From NCBI GenBank assembly GCA_035610835.1, contig CM069448.1, positions 806,001-870,000 on the forward strand: a stretch of 64,000 nt of DNA, in the 5' to 3' direction. How positions within the stretch are numbered: the stretch's first letter is position 1; every line of letters starts with the position of its first letter. The translations under genes were made by a program, and so were the position numbers. Source of the DNA: Ophiura sarsii. Its lineage: Eukaryota > Echinodermata > Ophiuroidea > Amphilepidida > Ophiuridae. Positions 1-12,185 of this stretch are shown piece by piece. The notes below the pieces were generated by a model. It did no database searches. It was not told the DNA's origin and saw only the letters and a program-made list of their open reading frames with translations.

Positions 1-540
1 ATTGAAGGTCATGCATTACATTCATGTAAATGGTAGTATAGTGGCCACGTGTTATTGATTTATAACGGATTCGTTTTAGAATTACGAAACTGTGTCTATA
101 TCACTAAAGAAGTCATCTGCCCCAAATTCGATAGACATGCTACATGCTTGTATCGATCAACTGTGAACCATATACATGTACATGTACATGTATGTGTCTC
201 TATAAACTCAATCAGGAATTGTCATCTAGAACCAACAATGGCCAAAACCATAAGTAGCAGAACTGAAAAGCAGTGAATTGTAATCAACGTATTGTCTCAT
301 TGTACTCCATCCATGCATGTCTTCACAAAAATACTAAGTCGTTGAGGTTGATTTAAATGTTTGTACTATTTATAAACGATTGTGATAACATTAAAATTAA
401 AATTAAAAATAGTAGAAAGAGAGGAAGAAAAAAAGGGAAAACCCACATTAAAGACAAAGATAGATTCACTATTTATTCATGGTAAAAACAAAGTTAAGAA
501 TTTGATATACACCGTAAATATTTATAAACTTTCCAAAAGA
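1..540. other. Intergenic, no gene seen
   Basis: AT-rich sequence. The only structure I see is a short alternating tacatg run near 172-195 and, near 212-240, a short word (aggaattgtcatctagaacc) that recurs within the tRNA-like repeat at 545-640, so a fragment of that repeat may lie here. The open frames are short and lack codon structure or recognisable domains. Confidence 0.5.
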
Positions 541-544
541 AGAA

Positions 545-640
545 GTCTTGAAGTGAGATTCGAACCAGGAATTGTCATCTGGAACCAGCGATCACTTTGC
601 CCTAACTGCCGGCTTAACCAATTGATCTAAACGAGACTGC
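545..640 (-). repeat. tRNA-like SINE head or tRNA pseudogene
   Basis: Read on the minus strand, an A-box-like stretch (tagatcaattggttaag) is followed about 45 bp later by a B-box-like stretch (ggttcgaatctc), the internal pol III promoter arrangement of a tRNA. The anticodon stem and acceptor do not pair convincingly, so a tRNA-derived SINE or decayed tRNA is more likely than a working gene. A related word occurs near 215-235. Confidence 0.45.
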
Positions 641-1110
641 TGTGTCAGATACTGTTTTATAACTACATGTATGATTGATGGGTCGGTATAAATGGACGGC
701 CTTCTATCTTATTGGAAATAAATTGATTTAATAGCCATCCATTCATTCACCTATTCATTCATTGTGAGACCAGGATTATAGTGGTTTGCATAGTTACTTT
801 CATTTTGTTGCTTAACTTGATCTACCAACCTAATATGCATCATCATAATTTGACGTTTAAGATTACTGTGTGAAACATTTAAAATAAGCCAATGAATACA
901 TTTTGCTGTGGTTAATTTGTAGTATAAATGTGTTTTAGCTTATAAAAAGGTTGGACTATTAAAGATCATTACTTTATACAATCAAATTAATTATGCGCTT
1001 GTTTTTTGAAAAATAACAATAAAGCTAGTATAATTGAGTAATCATTTTACATTCAAGTTTGCATTAATTTCTATATCACTTGGATTTCAAAAGAAATTGC
1101 AAAAGTTGTA
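641..1110. other. Intergenic, no gene seen
   Basis: AT-rich sequence with no recognisable coding exon, tRNA, or terminal-inverted-repeat element. Confidence 0.5.
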
Positions 1111-1114
1111 GTTG

Positions 1115-1195
1115 AGAATTGATCCACCAACCTCGTGATACTGAAGTTGACGCTTTACCGGGCGCTTTACCAATTGAGCAATTCGTCTGTCCATG
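1115..1195 (-). repeat. Second tRNA-like pol III promoter fragment
   Basis: On the minus strand, gaattgctcaattggtaaag resembles an A box and a diverged T-arm (ggttggtggatcaattctc) lies about 45 bp downstream. The B box departs from GGTTCGANTCC, so this is a decayed tRNA-derived repeat at best. It is a different sequence from the unit at 545-640. Confidence 0.35.
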
Positions 1196-1727
1196 AAATT
1201 ATTTAGAGAGTAATACAACTTTATAGTATTGAATATCGAATACACTAAACAAATTCGTGCTAATTACTCTAGATCAAAAGAGGGCGCTCATACCTTTTTA
1301 TCTATTCTCTGCTTATTAACTATTAGTCAATGGGTGCTTATAGATGAAGTTTAACGGTAGCTTGTAAGTGTATTTCTTTCTTTTGGAATAAGTATATTTT
1401 GATTTTGATTGACATTAAAACGTTGTACCATGCTTTTTTGAAGCATTGGTAACGGCTTATATCTATATTTTATTCTATTCAATTTCAGTGACATTAAATT
1501 TCTTTTTTCCATTGGGGGATGAGGCTCGTGAAAAAGTAGCAGCCTTATTCACAAGATAGCTTATATTGTACAAACGCGCATGAAGCGCTCGAAAACAATT
1601 GCAGTCTAGAACCTAAATTTGTCAAATACCGTGATATGTATTTTCAAATCGTTTGAGGGCAATTATTTTTGATCTAGAAAAACTGCTAATCAATTATACT
1701 TTCCAATTTTGAATGGTTAACACTTAC

Positions 1728-2425
1728 TCTCAGTGGCAGGGTCAGGAAGGCAAATTGTCCGTACATTCCGTGATAACACTACTCTATCTTCAGAACTCAC
1801 ACCACCAAATGGTTCCCCTATGCGTTTACATGTAAAATGGTAGTTACAAAAAGCCCATTTTCTCGCTTATAAAGCGACTGGAATTTTCAATTTGACATTT
1901 TCCTTAAATTTCATGATATATTTGATCATTTAATCAAAACAAATATATATGGTATCCCCGAAAGTTCTGAGAAATAAGACCCCAAAGTTGGACAATTGAT
2001 GTAGCGCCCTCATTTATCAGAAAAAGTTGAGAAATGTTGCCAGATCATTTACAATCAAAATACATCCAAAAAACCTACAAAATGCATTGAAAATATGTCT
2101 TTTTCCACTGTGGTATTAGGTAGTAGTCCTAAAATCAGGATTAAACTACAACTTTAATCATTTGGGAGCAATAAGTACCATTTCTGATTAATTCTATAAT
2201 CAATCTCCACAGGATGAAAGCTAAGAAAAAACTTTTGATTGTCGTCTCTACAAGGACTGAAATTATTTACTGGCGTGGAATCTTCAGGGTTGATATGCAG
2301 AAGTGCTACATCGTAATCATACGCCGGTTTCAGTGAAGCATTGTAATTAGAATGTATAATTATTTCGTTTACATTCACTAATAATTGATCCTCCTCCAAC
2401 ACTCCATCATACAACTCAACTGATC
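1728..2425 (-). pseudogene. Serine protease Asp exon, copy A, split by insertion
   Basis: Minus-strand exon bounded by an acceptor (ttctgcag) above 2425 and a gtaagt donor at 1722-1727. It encodes the catalytic Asp block of an S1A protease: GSVELYDGVLEED, then YDVALLHINPED, where the D of DVALL is the triad aspartate. At this point the frame runs into 486 foreign bases; the rest of the exon (RTICLPDPATE) resumes after them. Removing the insertion and one 8-bp duplicate gives 204 bp, in phase with the neighbouring exons, so the insertion is the only lesion visible. No Ser exon follows on this side. Confidence 0.8.
1794..2279. mobile_element. 486-bp insertion with 8-bp target duplication
   Basis: Flanked by direct repeats ATCTTCAG at 1786-1793 and 2280-2287. 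The right-arm copy carries the single uninterrupted site at about 43675-43690, which establishes an insertion with an 8-bp target-site duplication. I see no clear terminal inverted repeats, no TG...CA ends and no coding capacity. Eight-base duplications are typical of hAT and some other DNA transposons, but the family cannot be assigned from this copy. Confidence 0.75.
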
Positions 2426-2712
2426 CTGCAGAAGTGGAATGCAAAGCATATGAAGTTGTAATTTTTTTGGAAAAGGTGCTCTACAATTAGCAAATTAGTA
2501 TTGGCACACTATTATCCGATCATCACAAAAGCCTGATTTTAGCTTTGTTCCGCTGAGTTCACGAAATAATCATCTGAGCAAGTTTGCTTTGTCTTGTTAA
2601 TTAGCTATTGTGTTTCATGCATGTTGTCACTTTCGTATCATGCGTCATTGAGTACACTACTCAACATTCTGTTCGGTTTCAAAATGCATTAACTTTACCA
2701 AAATAGTCTTAA

Positions 2713-3341
2713 AGGCATAATTATTATGTGATCTTTTCCAGAGAGCGCCCTGTATTCATGATTTTTTTTAGAAAGTAGATTTTCTTGCAGATTTACATTT
2801 CTGATCATAAATCGTACATACACTGTGAGAACGTTGGGCAAACAATTTACCCAACGTTGGTTCAACTATGAACAACCCCGTTGTTGGGTAAATAATTACC
2901 AAAACGTTTGGTAAAATGTTGGCTAATTACCCAACGGTTGGGTAAAGTTTTGGCTAATTACCCAACCGTTGGGTAAAATTTCACCAACAGTTCGTTAATA
3001 TTATTTACCCAACAACGGGGTTGATCATAGTTTACCCAACGCTAAATAATTGCCCAACGTTCTAACAGTGTACGTTCCAAGTTACAGAGCGATACGATTC
3101 CTAATTACCTCAAAATCATGGTTTTAGAGAGAATTTAGAGTGAACATATAAACTGTCGTGTTATCCTGACAGTTTATTTTCATTCTAAAACCATGATTTT
3201 GAAGTAATTAAGAATCGTATCGCCCTGTAACTTGGTATGTATGTCTATTTATGATCAGAAATGTAAATCTGCAAGTAAATCTGCTTTCAATTTTTTTTTT
3301 GATGTTGAGTGCGTTCCCTGGAAAGATCACATAATGTACCT
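2713..3341. mobile_element. TTAA-flanked palindromic MITE with nested CACTG element (copy A)
   Basis: TTAA at 2709-2712 and 3342-3345 flank inverted ends (AAGGCATA..TATGTGATCTT at one side, AAGATCACATAATGTACC at the other). The interior contains long complementary arms (TTACATTTCTGATCATAAAT; GATACGATTCCTAATTAC; AAAATCATGGTTTTAGA) and a short hairpin of ACTGTCGTGTTATCCTGACAGT type. TTAA duplications are characteristic of piggyBac and Kolobok superfamilies. No transposase is present. Other copies: 8291-8914, 31154-31528, a half copy at 33116-33341, and a truncated right-arm copy. Confidence 0.8.
2821..3070. mobile_element. 250-bp CACTG element with iterated GTTGGGTAA word
   Basis: Ends CACTGTGAGAACGTTGGGC and its inverse TCTAACAGTG, flanked by TA on both sides. 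Other copies of the host MITE lack it, so the empty site can be reconstructed and the duplication is TA. The interior is almost entirely made of CCCAACGTT / GTTGGGTAA words in both orientations. CACT-type ends with a 2-bp duplication suggest the CACTA/EnSpm (CMC) group, by inference. Confidence 0.75.
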
Positions 3342-3771
3342 TTAAACCGGATAACGATAAAATGTTGTGATTCTTTTTGCTGATAACAATAAGTAAATGC
3401 AGCTAATGATTGAAGCATTGGTTAACTTCATATTTTAAATATTTTACTATTTACTACTTCTACTAATACGATGATAAACAGCACAAGTAATAGTTGTTGG
3501 ACGAGTACTCGTAGAGTACGAGTCAAACATTTTACTTGTACGCTCTAGCTCATGGCTAAAGATAAAGAACTAGAGACACTGTGTCTATAGAATCTATTCC
3601 ATGGTTCCACTCGAGGGGTATATTTTCGATTGTCAGCGCGGACAGTGAAATCATGAAAATAGGGGGTATTTCATAATTAGTCTCCGCGAAATTCGAAAAA
3701 GGGTATTTTACGAAGAGGAAAAAACAAAAAACATCACAGTATGGATTTAATAAATTGATTAGAACATGGTA

Positions 3772-5636
3772 CCGTAAAACGGGGTGAATAGGGACATGGG
3801 GGTGAATAGGGCCAAAAATGGGAAAGTTTTTGATATGTCAATTTTTTGTATTTGATGTATGCTATTTATTTTACTTTTTTCCAAATGTTTAAAGAGCAAT
3901 ATAATAGTGTTCAGGAAATGGTTCAATTGATGTGAAAGAACAAATGTGGAGCCCAGGGTATCGAAAATAGAGGTGTCCGAAAAAACACTAAAAAAATGGT
4001 GTGGTCAAAACTTTCCTGCTCCTAACTGCATAATTTGAGCAAATGAGCTGGAAATGCACCAGGACCTAGCTTTAAAGGTTCTTCAACATACTCTTTGACA
4101 TTGGTAAGAAATTCTGAAAGGATTTTCACAATGTAAGTTTTTTTGCATTTTTTCCGTAAAATTTGTAAAATCTGGGGTCAATAGGGACACCAACGTTTTT
4201 AATGAAAATATTATATCCACTCCATACATTTGATTTTTTGAAAGAGCAGTTTAAAGGCTTATTATGTGGACATAATATCATCTCAAAAGGTTGACTCATT
4301 TGGGTACAAGAAAACAATTATGGTCTGGATAAGTGTATATATGTCCCTATTGACCCAGTTCTATGAACGCTTGATTGAAAGCTTCAATTTTGAGCTGTTA
4401 TTTTGCCATTGTTGACCAGAAATGTTCATATTTCTTGTTAAAACTGATACTATGACTTTAATATGTCATAAACCAACTCCAAACGTGTGCCAGATATAAT
4501 ACTTCATGCTAATATTCCAAGAGATGAGGGTGCTATTTTGTTCACTAGTATTTTTCACATTTAATGACACATAATATTTATCTCCATATTTGTAGAATAG
4601 ATGAACATTTGATACTGAATTGTTACATATCAATTAGAATATAAAACTCAATTCAAAGAATAACATAATGTTATGATCTTCAAGCACCTAAATAACTCTT
4701 TACTTAGGGGAGACGTCAAAACTCGACCGCCCGTTGACCGCCGGTTACGTACGGTTCCGCCCGGTTCTTTCAGGTCAAATGTTTTACTGGTATATGAATA
4801 TTCACGCATGCAACACTGAACAACTGCCGGTTGACTTAATGCTGTAACCGGACCAATTTACACTATCAATCTGTTACTTTGCGGTCATAATAGCTCTCTC
4901 TATAATCGTTCTATAAAAATAACCATTCATAGACTTTCGGTATTGATTTTAAAAAGTTAATTGAGCTATAAACAGATTGAAAAAGCCAACCCCAGCGAAA
5001 ATCAATAGCTGCATTGTACTGGTTGTCAACTGAGACTTTTATTGCTCACGCGTGTGACGACGAGGCACTTTCAACCGGTCGTGTTCACCAGAGTGTAACT
5101 ATTTGACCTCATTATGTGTGTATATTATAACAGACGACACGTTTTGTGAGAACCGGGCGGAACCGGCCGTAACCGGCGGTCAACGGGTGGTCGAGTTTTG
5201 ACGTGATCCCTTAAATCAGTCAAGTATTTATTCCCTTGTTAACTGACACGTCTAAGAAATATTGTTAAAAAATAACTTTGAATAGTTATAATGGTAAAAA
5301 CTAATTAAAAGTGATTGTTTTGGTTTTTCAAAACTCACTCATTATCCATATTCACCCACATGTAGAATAAAACAGGTAAAAACTCTTCAAATCTAGTGAT
5401 TTCCCTACCCAGAATAATGCTGTCCCTATTAACCCCGACGTTGGGGTGAATAGGGACACCGACCTTTGTGAGAAAAAAATATATACCCATCACATATTTT
5501 TAATTATTTATAGTGGCAGTTCAAAGACATTATAGGTGGACATAATATGTGCTAAAAAGTTTGGCTCATGAGGCTACCTTGAAAAATCTACAATCTAGAG
5601 AGTGCTGAAACTGTCCCTATTCACCCCGTTTTACGG
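3772..5636. mobile_element. TIR element with CCGTAAAACGGGGTGAATAGGGACA ends (written in part)
   Basis: Inverted ends CCGTAAAACGGGGTGAATAG and its inverse, flanked by TA at 3770-3771 and 5637-5638. The terminal word TAGGGACA followed by gggtgaata recurs inside at about 4180, 4342, 5426 and 5450, in both orientations. A separate 504-bp element is nested at 4707-5210. No transposase is visible. The TA duplication fits Tc1/mariner-type integration, but the family name is uncertain. Confidence 0.7.
4707..5210. mobile_element. 504-bp nested TIR element, TTA target duplication
   Basis: Long (about 55 bp) GC-rich inverted ends, GGGGAGACGTCAAAACTCG and the inverse of GGGATCACGTCAAAACTCG, followed by reiterated CCGGTT/GGTTCCGCCC words. 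Direct TTA at 4704-4706 and 5211-5213. A 3-bp TTA duplication is characteristic of PIF/Harbinger-type elements. It sits inside the larger TIR element and is present at the same place in the right arm (46332-46835), so it predates the duplication. Confidence 0.7.
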
Positions 5637-5639
5637 TAA

Positions 5640-6850
5640 CAACCCAAATACACCGTTTGGGGTACACCAGTTTATAACACAGGACCATAAACGCTATTTT
5701 TCACCCCAATTTTGTCCTTGTTTTTGCCAAAAAAGGAGGTGAAATTGTTGAAAAATCCTTGCAAAGGGGTACTTTGAAAAAATGAAGAACAGTCATGGTT
5801 ACCAACTTTTGTGTTGATTTGGGGGTCGGGCCTCCCCTATCTGCCTATCGGAAAAGGGTCCAGGTTTCACCACATGACGTCGTCGACGCCTTTCTGAAAA
5901 AGGAGTACATTTTAGGGGGCATCGCACTTTAGGGTATCCATGACAGCATCGACGTTTAGGGGCACTAATTGCCCGGACTAATTGTTGTATGTACTGCACC
6001 TTTCCTCATAATGTAACGGACCTTGTAAGCCAAGTAGTATTATAGAGGGCAATATTTAGGTTTGACAGTATGGGCAACGAGCTGCGATAAGTCAAATACG
6101 ACACGCTCGCTATATCGTTGTTGATGTTTTCCGATGATTGTTCCACCTTCGATGCTGATAAATGATTGAGTATGATTATAATGACCACAATAACAATAAC
6201 AAAGGCATAATGAAGATAACAAATCACTACCAATGAACCATGATTACTGCTGTACACAACTGGTATTTATTAACTTAAGTGGCAATCCATAGGAACGCCG
6301 CGGAAAGTGCGTTATAATGGGGTACATACAGTAGCCCCGGACTCGCCCGTACAGTAATGTGAAAAAGAATATAATGTTAGTATGCATGAAAAATATATAT
6401 ACTTGCTAATTTTATGCATTGCCACAAGTGTGAACATAATATTTTGCATGCATATCACATGCATCTGTATGAATGTCACATGATTATAATATTTTGCATG
6501 AATTCTACATCATGCATATCACATGCATCTGTATGCATATCACATGCATCTGTATGAATGTCACATGATTATGAATTAAAATTATTTTGAGCATTACTAT
6601 ATTACGCCATTTAGGGTGCATTATTGAGTGTTGGTAACGCCGTTTAGGGTAGGGTTTGTATGTGTTTAGGGGTATCAAAATAGTGTTCTGGTTTACGCCA
6701 TTTAGGGTCCATTTCAGAAGTGCTTGGACGCGCATGTGTACCCGATAGGTATGTTCACTGACCCCCCCCCCCCCCCCCCTCCCGGGCGCACCCCGCCCAC
6801 CAGGGCCCTCTTCCCACTTTGATGCACCCGTTTCTAACTTCATATCATAT
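5640..6850. other. 3' flank of the left protease copy, no gene
   Basis: Contains a short-period ATGCATATCACATGCATCTG tandem patch at about 6430-6570, several copies of a cgccatttagggt word at 6600-6710, and a C tract at 6763-6780. No exon is evident. The same sequence appears in reverse in the right arm (44690-45905), where the homopolymer has a different length. Confidence 0.55.
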
Positions 6851-7315
<465 letters not shown>

Positions 7316-7800
7316 TTATGATTAGAAAGTAATACTTAATGTAAAATTCAAATGCTACTGGCTCAAAAGGATCTATGCTCAAATCAAATCAGGGTAGCGA
7401 ATAATTAGGATTTACATTTTTTTAAATAGCTTGTAAGTGTATTTCTTTCTTTTGGAATAAGTATATTTTGATTTTGATTGACATTAAAACGTTGTACCAT
7501 GCTTTTTTGAAGCATTGGTAACGGCTTATATCTATATTTTATTCTATTCAATTTCAGTGACATTAAATTTCTTTTTTCCATTGGGGGATGAGGCTCGTGA
7601 AAAAGTAGCAGCCTTATTCACAAGATAGCTTGCTTATATTGTACAAACGCGCATGAAGCGCTCGAAAACAATTGCAGTCTAGAACCTAAATTTGTCAAAT
7701 ACCGTGATATGTATTTTCAAATCGTTTGAGGGCAATTATTTTTGATCTAGAAAAACTGCTAATCAATTATACTTTCCAATTTTGAATGGTTAACACTTAC

Positions 7801-8003
7801 TCTCAGTGGCAGGGTCAGGAAGGCAAATTGTCCGTACATTCCGTGATAACACTACTCATCTTCAGGGTTGATATGCAGAAGTGCTACATCGTAATCATAC
7901 GCCGGTTTCAGTGAAGCATTGTAATTAGAATGTATAATTATTTCGTTTACATTCACTAATAATTGATCCTCCTCCAACACTCCATCATACAACTCAACTG
8001 ATC
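7801..8003 (-). pseudogene. Serine protease Asp exon, copy B, 1-bp deletion
   Basis: Same exon as copy A, with acceptor above 8003 and donor gtaagt below 7801. It encodes GSVELYDGVLEED and YDVALLHINPED with the catalytic Asp. Around 7857 the sequence reads actactcatcttcag where copies A and C have an extra T (actactctatcttcag). The exon is therefore 203 rather than 204 bp and the frame stops directly after NPED. This could be a true frameshift or a sequencing indel. Confidence 0.75.
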
Positions 8004-8290
8004 CTGCAGAAGTGGAATGCAAAGCATATGAAGTTGTAATTTTTTTGGAAAAGGTGCTCTACAATTAGCAAATTAGTATTGGCACACTATTATCCGATCA
8101 TCACAAAAGCCTGATTTTAGCTTTGTTCCGCTGAGTTCACGAAATAATCATCTGAGCAAGTTTGCTTTGTCTTGTTAATTAGCTATTGTGTTTCATGCAT
8201 GTTGTCACTTTCGTATCATGCGTCATTGAGTACACTACTCAACATTCTGTTCGGTTTCAAAATGCATTAACTTTACCAAAATAGTCTTAA

Positions 8291-8914
8291 AGGCATATTA
8301 TGTGATCTTTTCCAGAGAGCGCCCTCTATTCATGATTTTTTTTAGAAAGTAGATTTTCTTGCAGATTTACATTTCTGATCATAAATCGTACATACACTGT
8401 GAGAACGTTGGGCAAACAATTTACCCAATGTTGGTTCAACTATGAACAACCCCGTTGTTGGGTAAATAATTACCAAAACGTTTGGTAAAATGTTGGCTAA
8501 TTACCCAACGGTTGGGTAAAGTTTTGGCTAATTACCCAACCGTTGGGTAACATTTCACCATCAGCTCGTTAATATTATTTACCCAACAACGGGGTTGTTC
8601 ATAGTTTACCCAACGCTAAATAATTGCCCAACGTTCTAACAGTGTACGTTCCAAGTTACAGAGCGATACGATTCCTAATTACCTCAAAATCATGGTTTTA
8701 GAGAGAATTTAGAGTGAACATATAAACTGTCGTGTTATCCTGACAGTTTATTTTCATTCTAAAACCATGATTTTGAAGTAATTAAGAATCGTATCGCCCT
8801 GTAACTTGGTATGTATGTCTATTTATGATCAGAAATGTAAATCTGCAAGAAAATCTGCTTTCAATTTTTTTTTGATGTTGAGTGCGTTCCCTGGAAAGAT
8901 CACATAATGTACCT
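8291..8914. mobile_element. TTAA-flanked MITE, copy B, with nested CACTG element 8395-8644
   Basis: Same organisation as 2713-3341: TTAA at 8287-8290 and 8915-8918, the complementary gatacgattcctaattac arms, and a 250-bp CACTG element inserted at TA. It lies in the intron between the His and Asp exons. Confidence 0.8.
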
Positions 8915-8983
8915 TTAAACCGGGGGGGGCTCTGGTTACGCCACTGGCTAATTTGATTTATTCGGCCCATTTATCTATCTCAC

Positions 8984-9107
8984 CTAATACAACTTTGATC
9001 TGTTGAGGACGCAATGCGACGCCATCATGGCGTTTTGGGTCATAACAATGAGCGGCTGTCAGTATCCAGTCCGGTGATATCAGTGTCTCACCACAAAAAT
9101 GTACAGG
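8984..9107 (-). CDS. Serine protease (S1A) His exon, left copy
   Basis: 124-bp exon on the minus strand, with an acceptor (ttctttccag) above 9107 and a gtgaga donor below 8984. It encodes [20 protein letters not shown] followed by C, containing the catalytic His in TAAHC and the conserved partner Cys. It ends in IKVVL plus the first base of a Gly codon, which joins in phase to the Asp exon (GSVELYDG). No upstream exon with the activation site or signal peptide is recognisable. Confidence 0.85.
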
Positions 9108-9129
9108 CTGGAAAGAAAAGGAGGACATA

Positions 9130-9725
9130 ATTCAGTGGATCAATAGTGGTCTAATACATACATCCCATCATTAAAACTATACATTTAGGTTGATATTATC
9201 CCATTTAATGGAATTTGACAATTTCTGCAGCCACTTCGGGAACCACTTTGGGGCCATTTTGGCAGCCATTTTGGATTTGGAATTATAACAAAGCAAAAAT
9301 ACTGGACATATAGTCTAACACATACATCCCAGAGTTAAAATTATATTTTCATCATACATTTCGGTTGATATTATGCTATTTTATGGAATTGGGACCACTT
9401 TTGACCATTAATTTGGCGGTCATTTTTGGTTTTAAAGTACATGTATGTTAACAAACGCAAAAATACTAGATGTGAGTTTCTAGTGGTCTATCACATACAT
9501 TGTTAAAACTATACTCTGGTCATACATGTTGGATTTATATGCCAACATATGAAATTTTACATTTTTTTGCGGCCATTTTGGATTTAGGTGGGTATCTAGT
9601 GGTCTAATACATACATCCCACTATTAAAACTATCCTTTCACCATACAATTTGATTGCTATGATGAGATTTGACCAATTTGGTCGGCCATTTTGGACGCCA
9701 TCTTGATACCCCTTAGCATTATAAA
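9130..9725. repeat. ~160-bp tandem repeat in the intron upstream of the His exon
   Basis: At least four diverged units, each starting near agtggtctaatacatacatc and ending in a ggccattttgg run (units near 9147, 9318, 9480 and 9598). No coding potential. The same array occurs in the right arm at about 41360-41945. Confidence 0.7.
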
Positions 9726-10059
9726 AATGTTGGTAACGTATCCTGAATATGTTTTAGGACCAAGAAAGTAAGTAAAAAAAAGCTGGTTTGAGGGAGTCCT
9801 GGAACGGTAACCTCTTTATAAACCAGACTAAATATTAGTGAGTAATTTCACTAGTGCAGTTATATCACAGGTGTATGCTGCTGTATGGTTATTTAGCAAT
9901 ATCAGTTAGGCTTTGTGCAGCTGTGTGATTGGATAACACTAACAGGGTTGTGTGTCGTGGCTTCTGAACCAACTAAATCACACACTTTAATTGACAGTTT
10001 GGCGGCCGTCTAATCGCACACGCTGCTGTAGCTCTGCTTGTTTCGCCTATAATTCCCAT

Positions 10060-12185
10060 TATATATGCCAACAAGTTTGGCTCATGAGGCTACATGGAAA
10101 AACCTGCAACCTAGAGAGTGCTGAAACTGTCCCTATCCACCCCGTTTTACGGTAAATAGTATGTTCAATCAATAACAATACAATACCGATCAATTAAAAA
10201 TTGCAATGATGTAAGAAGCCATTTTGTTGACAAATTCATGTTTGGAACTTTTTTCTTAAATCTTGTCGGAATCACATTAATTGCTTTAACTTTTTATTGC
10301 ATAAACCGTTTATCTTTGGTGAACGTTCCGAATTTGGCACCTGATTTGTCATCACTGTCAAAACCTCAAATGTTTTTCCGGCCCTTCAGCATGAACTGTA
10401 ACTTATGCCCAACGACTACTACATAGGAAGTGTTGCTTTATACATGTTCAGGGGCAAGAACATTTTTGACAGATGTATTTTTGGCCCTTGAACATGCTTA
10501 AAACAGACTGCCCAAAGTTTATACATAGGAAGTATTACTTTATGCATGCTGAAGGGCCGGGTGGAGAAGGTTTTGAAAGAACAGCAAAATTAGGTGTTTG
10601 GTTATAAAGCAAAGTAACTTGCAATTCATATGTAGCAATAACATATTCACATTTGAATATCATCTCATATCAAATCTTGCATAATGTTGCACTTGGACAT
10701 TTGGTGTGGTGTTCTATGAGGGTTGATTAAAGGCTCACCAATGGTAAACAGGATGGACTTCAATTTCACACAAATATACCAACAAATATGTCATTCAAAA
10801 GAGTTCAAAACTTCAACTTTGTTTTTGAAATAAAATGGCTTCTTAAAATGTTTACGCACTCAATATAAACAATTTATAACATTTGTGAAGTCTTATTTAC
10901 CACTGTTATCATGTTATACATCAGAATTGACACCTTTGAGGTAGGTGAACTCCATTCCAAATATTTTGTTATAGGACCTTTAAAGCTAGGCCCTGGTGCA
11001 GAGCTGCCAACATTGGATTCATAAACCAGGAAGATTTGAATTTGTAATCAGGAAGGTACACTCAGCACGAGCGTAGCGAGCGCAGCACCCCCTGGAAGCT
11101 TTGGATTTTTTTGCTATTTTGCACCCAAAGGAGAGGCCTCCTGGGATATATTTTTTTAGTAAGTAAATGTATTTTTAATTGTACTAAAAATGGGAGCAAT
11201 CAAATTTCTTTTCACATTGTTTGAGACTCCCTGGACACACCACAAGTTCAGGGTATCAACAATAACGGTGTCCAAAAGAAACACTGAAAAGATGGTGTGG
11301 TCAAAACTTTCCTGCTCAAAACTGCATAATTCTTGCTAGAAATGCACCAGAGCCTAGCTTTAAAGGTCCTCCAACAAAATATTGTCAAAACAATATTTTT
11401 AATAGTTATGGTGGTATAAACTATTTGAAAGTGATTGTTTGGGGTTTTTAACACTCACTCATTACCCATATTCACCCATAGAATGAAACAGGTAAAACTC
11501 TTTCAATCTAGTGATTTCCCTATCCAGACTAATGCTGTCCCTATTGACCCTAACGTCAGGGTGAATAGGGACACCAACCTTTGTAAGAAAAAAATATATA
11601 CCCATCACATGTTTTCATTTTTTATAGTAGCAGTTTAAAGGCATTATAGGTGGACATAATATGCGCTAAAAAGTTTGGATCATGAGGCAACAAAACTACA
11701 ATCTAGAGAGTGCTAAAACTGTCCCTATCCACCCCGTTTTACGGTGGTGGCATATGGTTTCTCATCCAGTCATCCTATTTCGCCTGACTCTCTTGCAACG
11801 ATTTGACATTAAGCTGAATAAAGTGGTTGTGACAACCGGAATGCTTTCTTTCTGCACAAAAATGACTCAAAAAAGTATCTAATATGCAATTAATTTTGTC
11901 AACATGATTGTGATTGAGTTCAACATCAGTCTACATTGTATACACACATCTTGTTCTTCAATATTGTTGCACTACTGTAAAACGGGGTGAATAGGGACAT
12001 GGGGGTGAATAGGACAAAAATGGGAAACGTTTTTAAATGTCACCCGGCCAGTTTGTGTACCGTAACACGGGTGAATAGAGACATGGGGGCTTCAACCCGT
12101 TTTACGGTACACAAACTGGCCGGGTGACATTTAAAAAACGTTGTACCTATTCACCCCCATGTCCCTATTCACCCCATTTTATGGT
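10060..12185. repeat. Cluster of TACCGTAAAACGGGG element ends
   Basis: Right-hand ends (caccccgttttacggt) occur at about 10135-10152, 11727-11744 and 12165-12183, and left-hand ends (gtaaaacggggtgaatag) at about 11976 and 12060. The internal word gtccctattgaccc with its inverse (gggtgaatagggac) is at 11535-11575. These are overlapping or nested partial copies of the family seen at 3772-5636. An inverted pair of ccttcagcatg / catgctgaagg brackets 10384-10560. No exon is evident between 9.73 and 12.8 kb. Confidence 0.6.
12030..12136. repeat. Short perfect palindrome built on the CGTAAAACGGG ends
   Basis: gtcacccggccagtttgtg followed by taccgtaa is repeated in reverse complement after a spacer of about 35 bp (ttacggtacacaaactggcc...). 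The spacer itself carries gggtgaatagagacatgggg. The same palindrome is in the right arm near 38935-39040. Confidence 0.75.

Larger units (their letters stand above)
1358..3613 (-). repeat. Partial tandem copy (copy A) of the protease Asp-exon segment
   Basis: Bases 1358-3345 match 7437-8918 (copy B) nearly exactly apart from an extra 486-bp insertion here; 3346-3613 match the right-arm interval 42704-42965 in reverse complement. In the protease reading direction copy A lies downstream of the left-arm gene, joined at about 3610. The two sides of that join, tatacccct and cgagtgg, sit about 5.2 kb apart in the right arm and share a short CTC overlap. Copy A stops at 1358, before a Ser exon would begin, so it is an incomplete tandem duplicate. 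Confidence 0.85.
7437..8918 (-). repeat. Copy B of the Asp-exon segment
   Basis: Matches copy A (1358-3345) without the 486-bp insertion. It begins exactly where both share tagcttgtaag and ends with the TTAA MITE. Beyond 8918 it diverges: a short G run and an inverted agtggcgtaaccagagcc word replace the 0.8 kb present at the equivalent place in the right arm. Confidence 0.85.

Noticed and set aside
545..640. Functional tRNA gene
   Set aside because: A- and B-box words are present but the cloverleaf does not close, and anticodon and acceptor stems do not pair.
5799..6257. Overlapping 60-83-codon frames duplicated in the right arm
   Set aside because: Conserved only because the whole arm is duplicated; no splice context, domain or codon bias.
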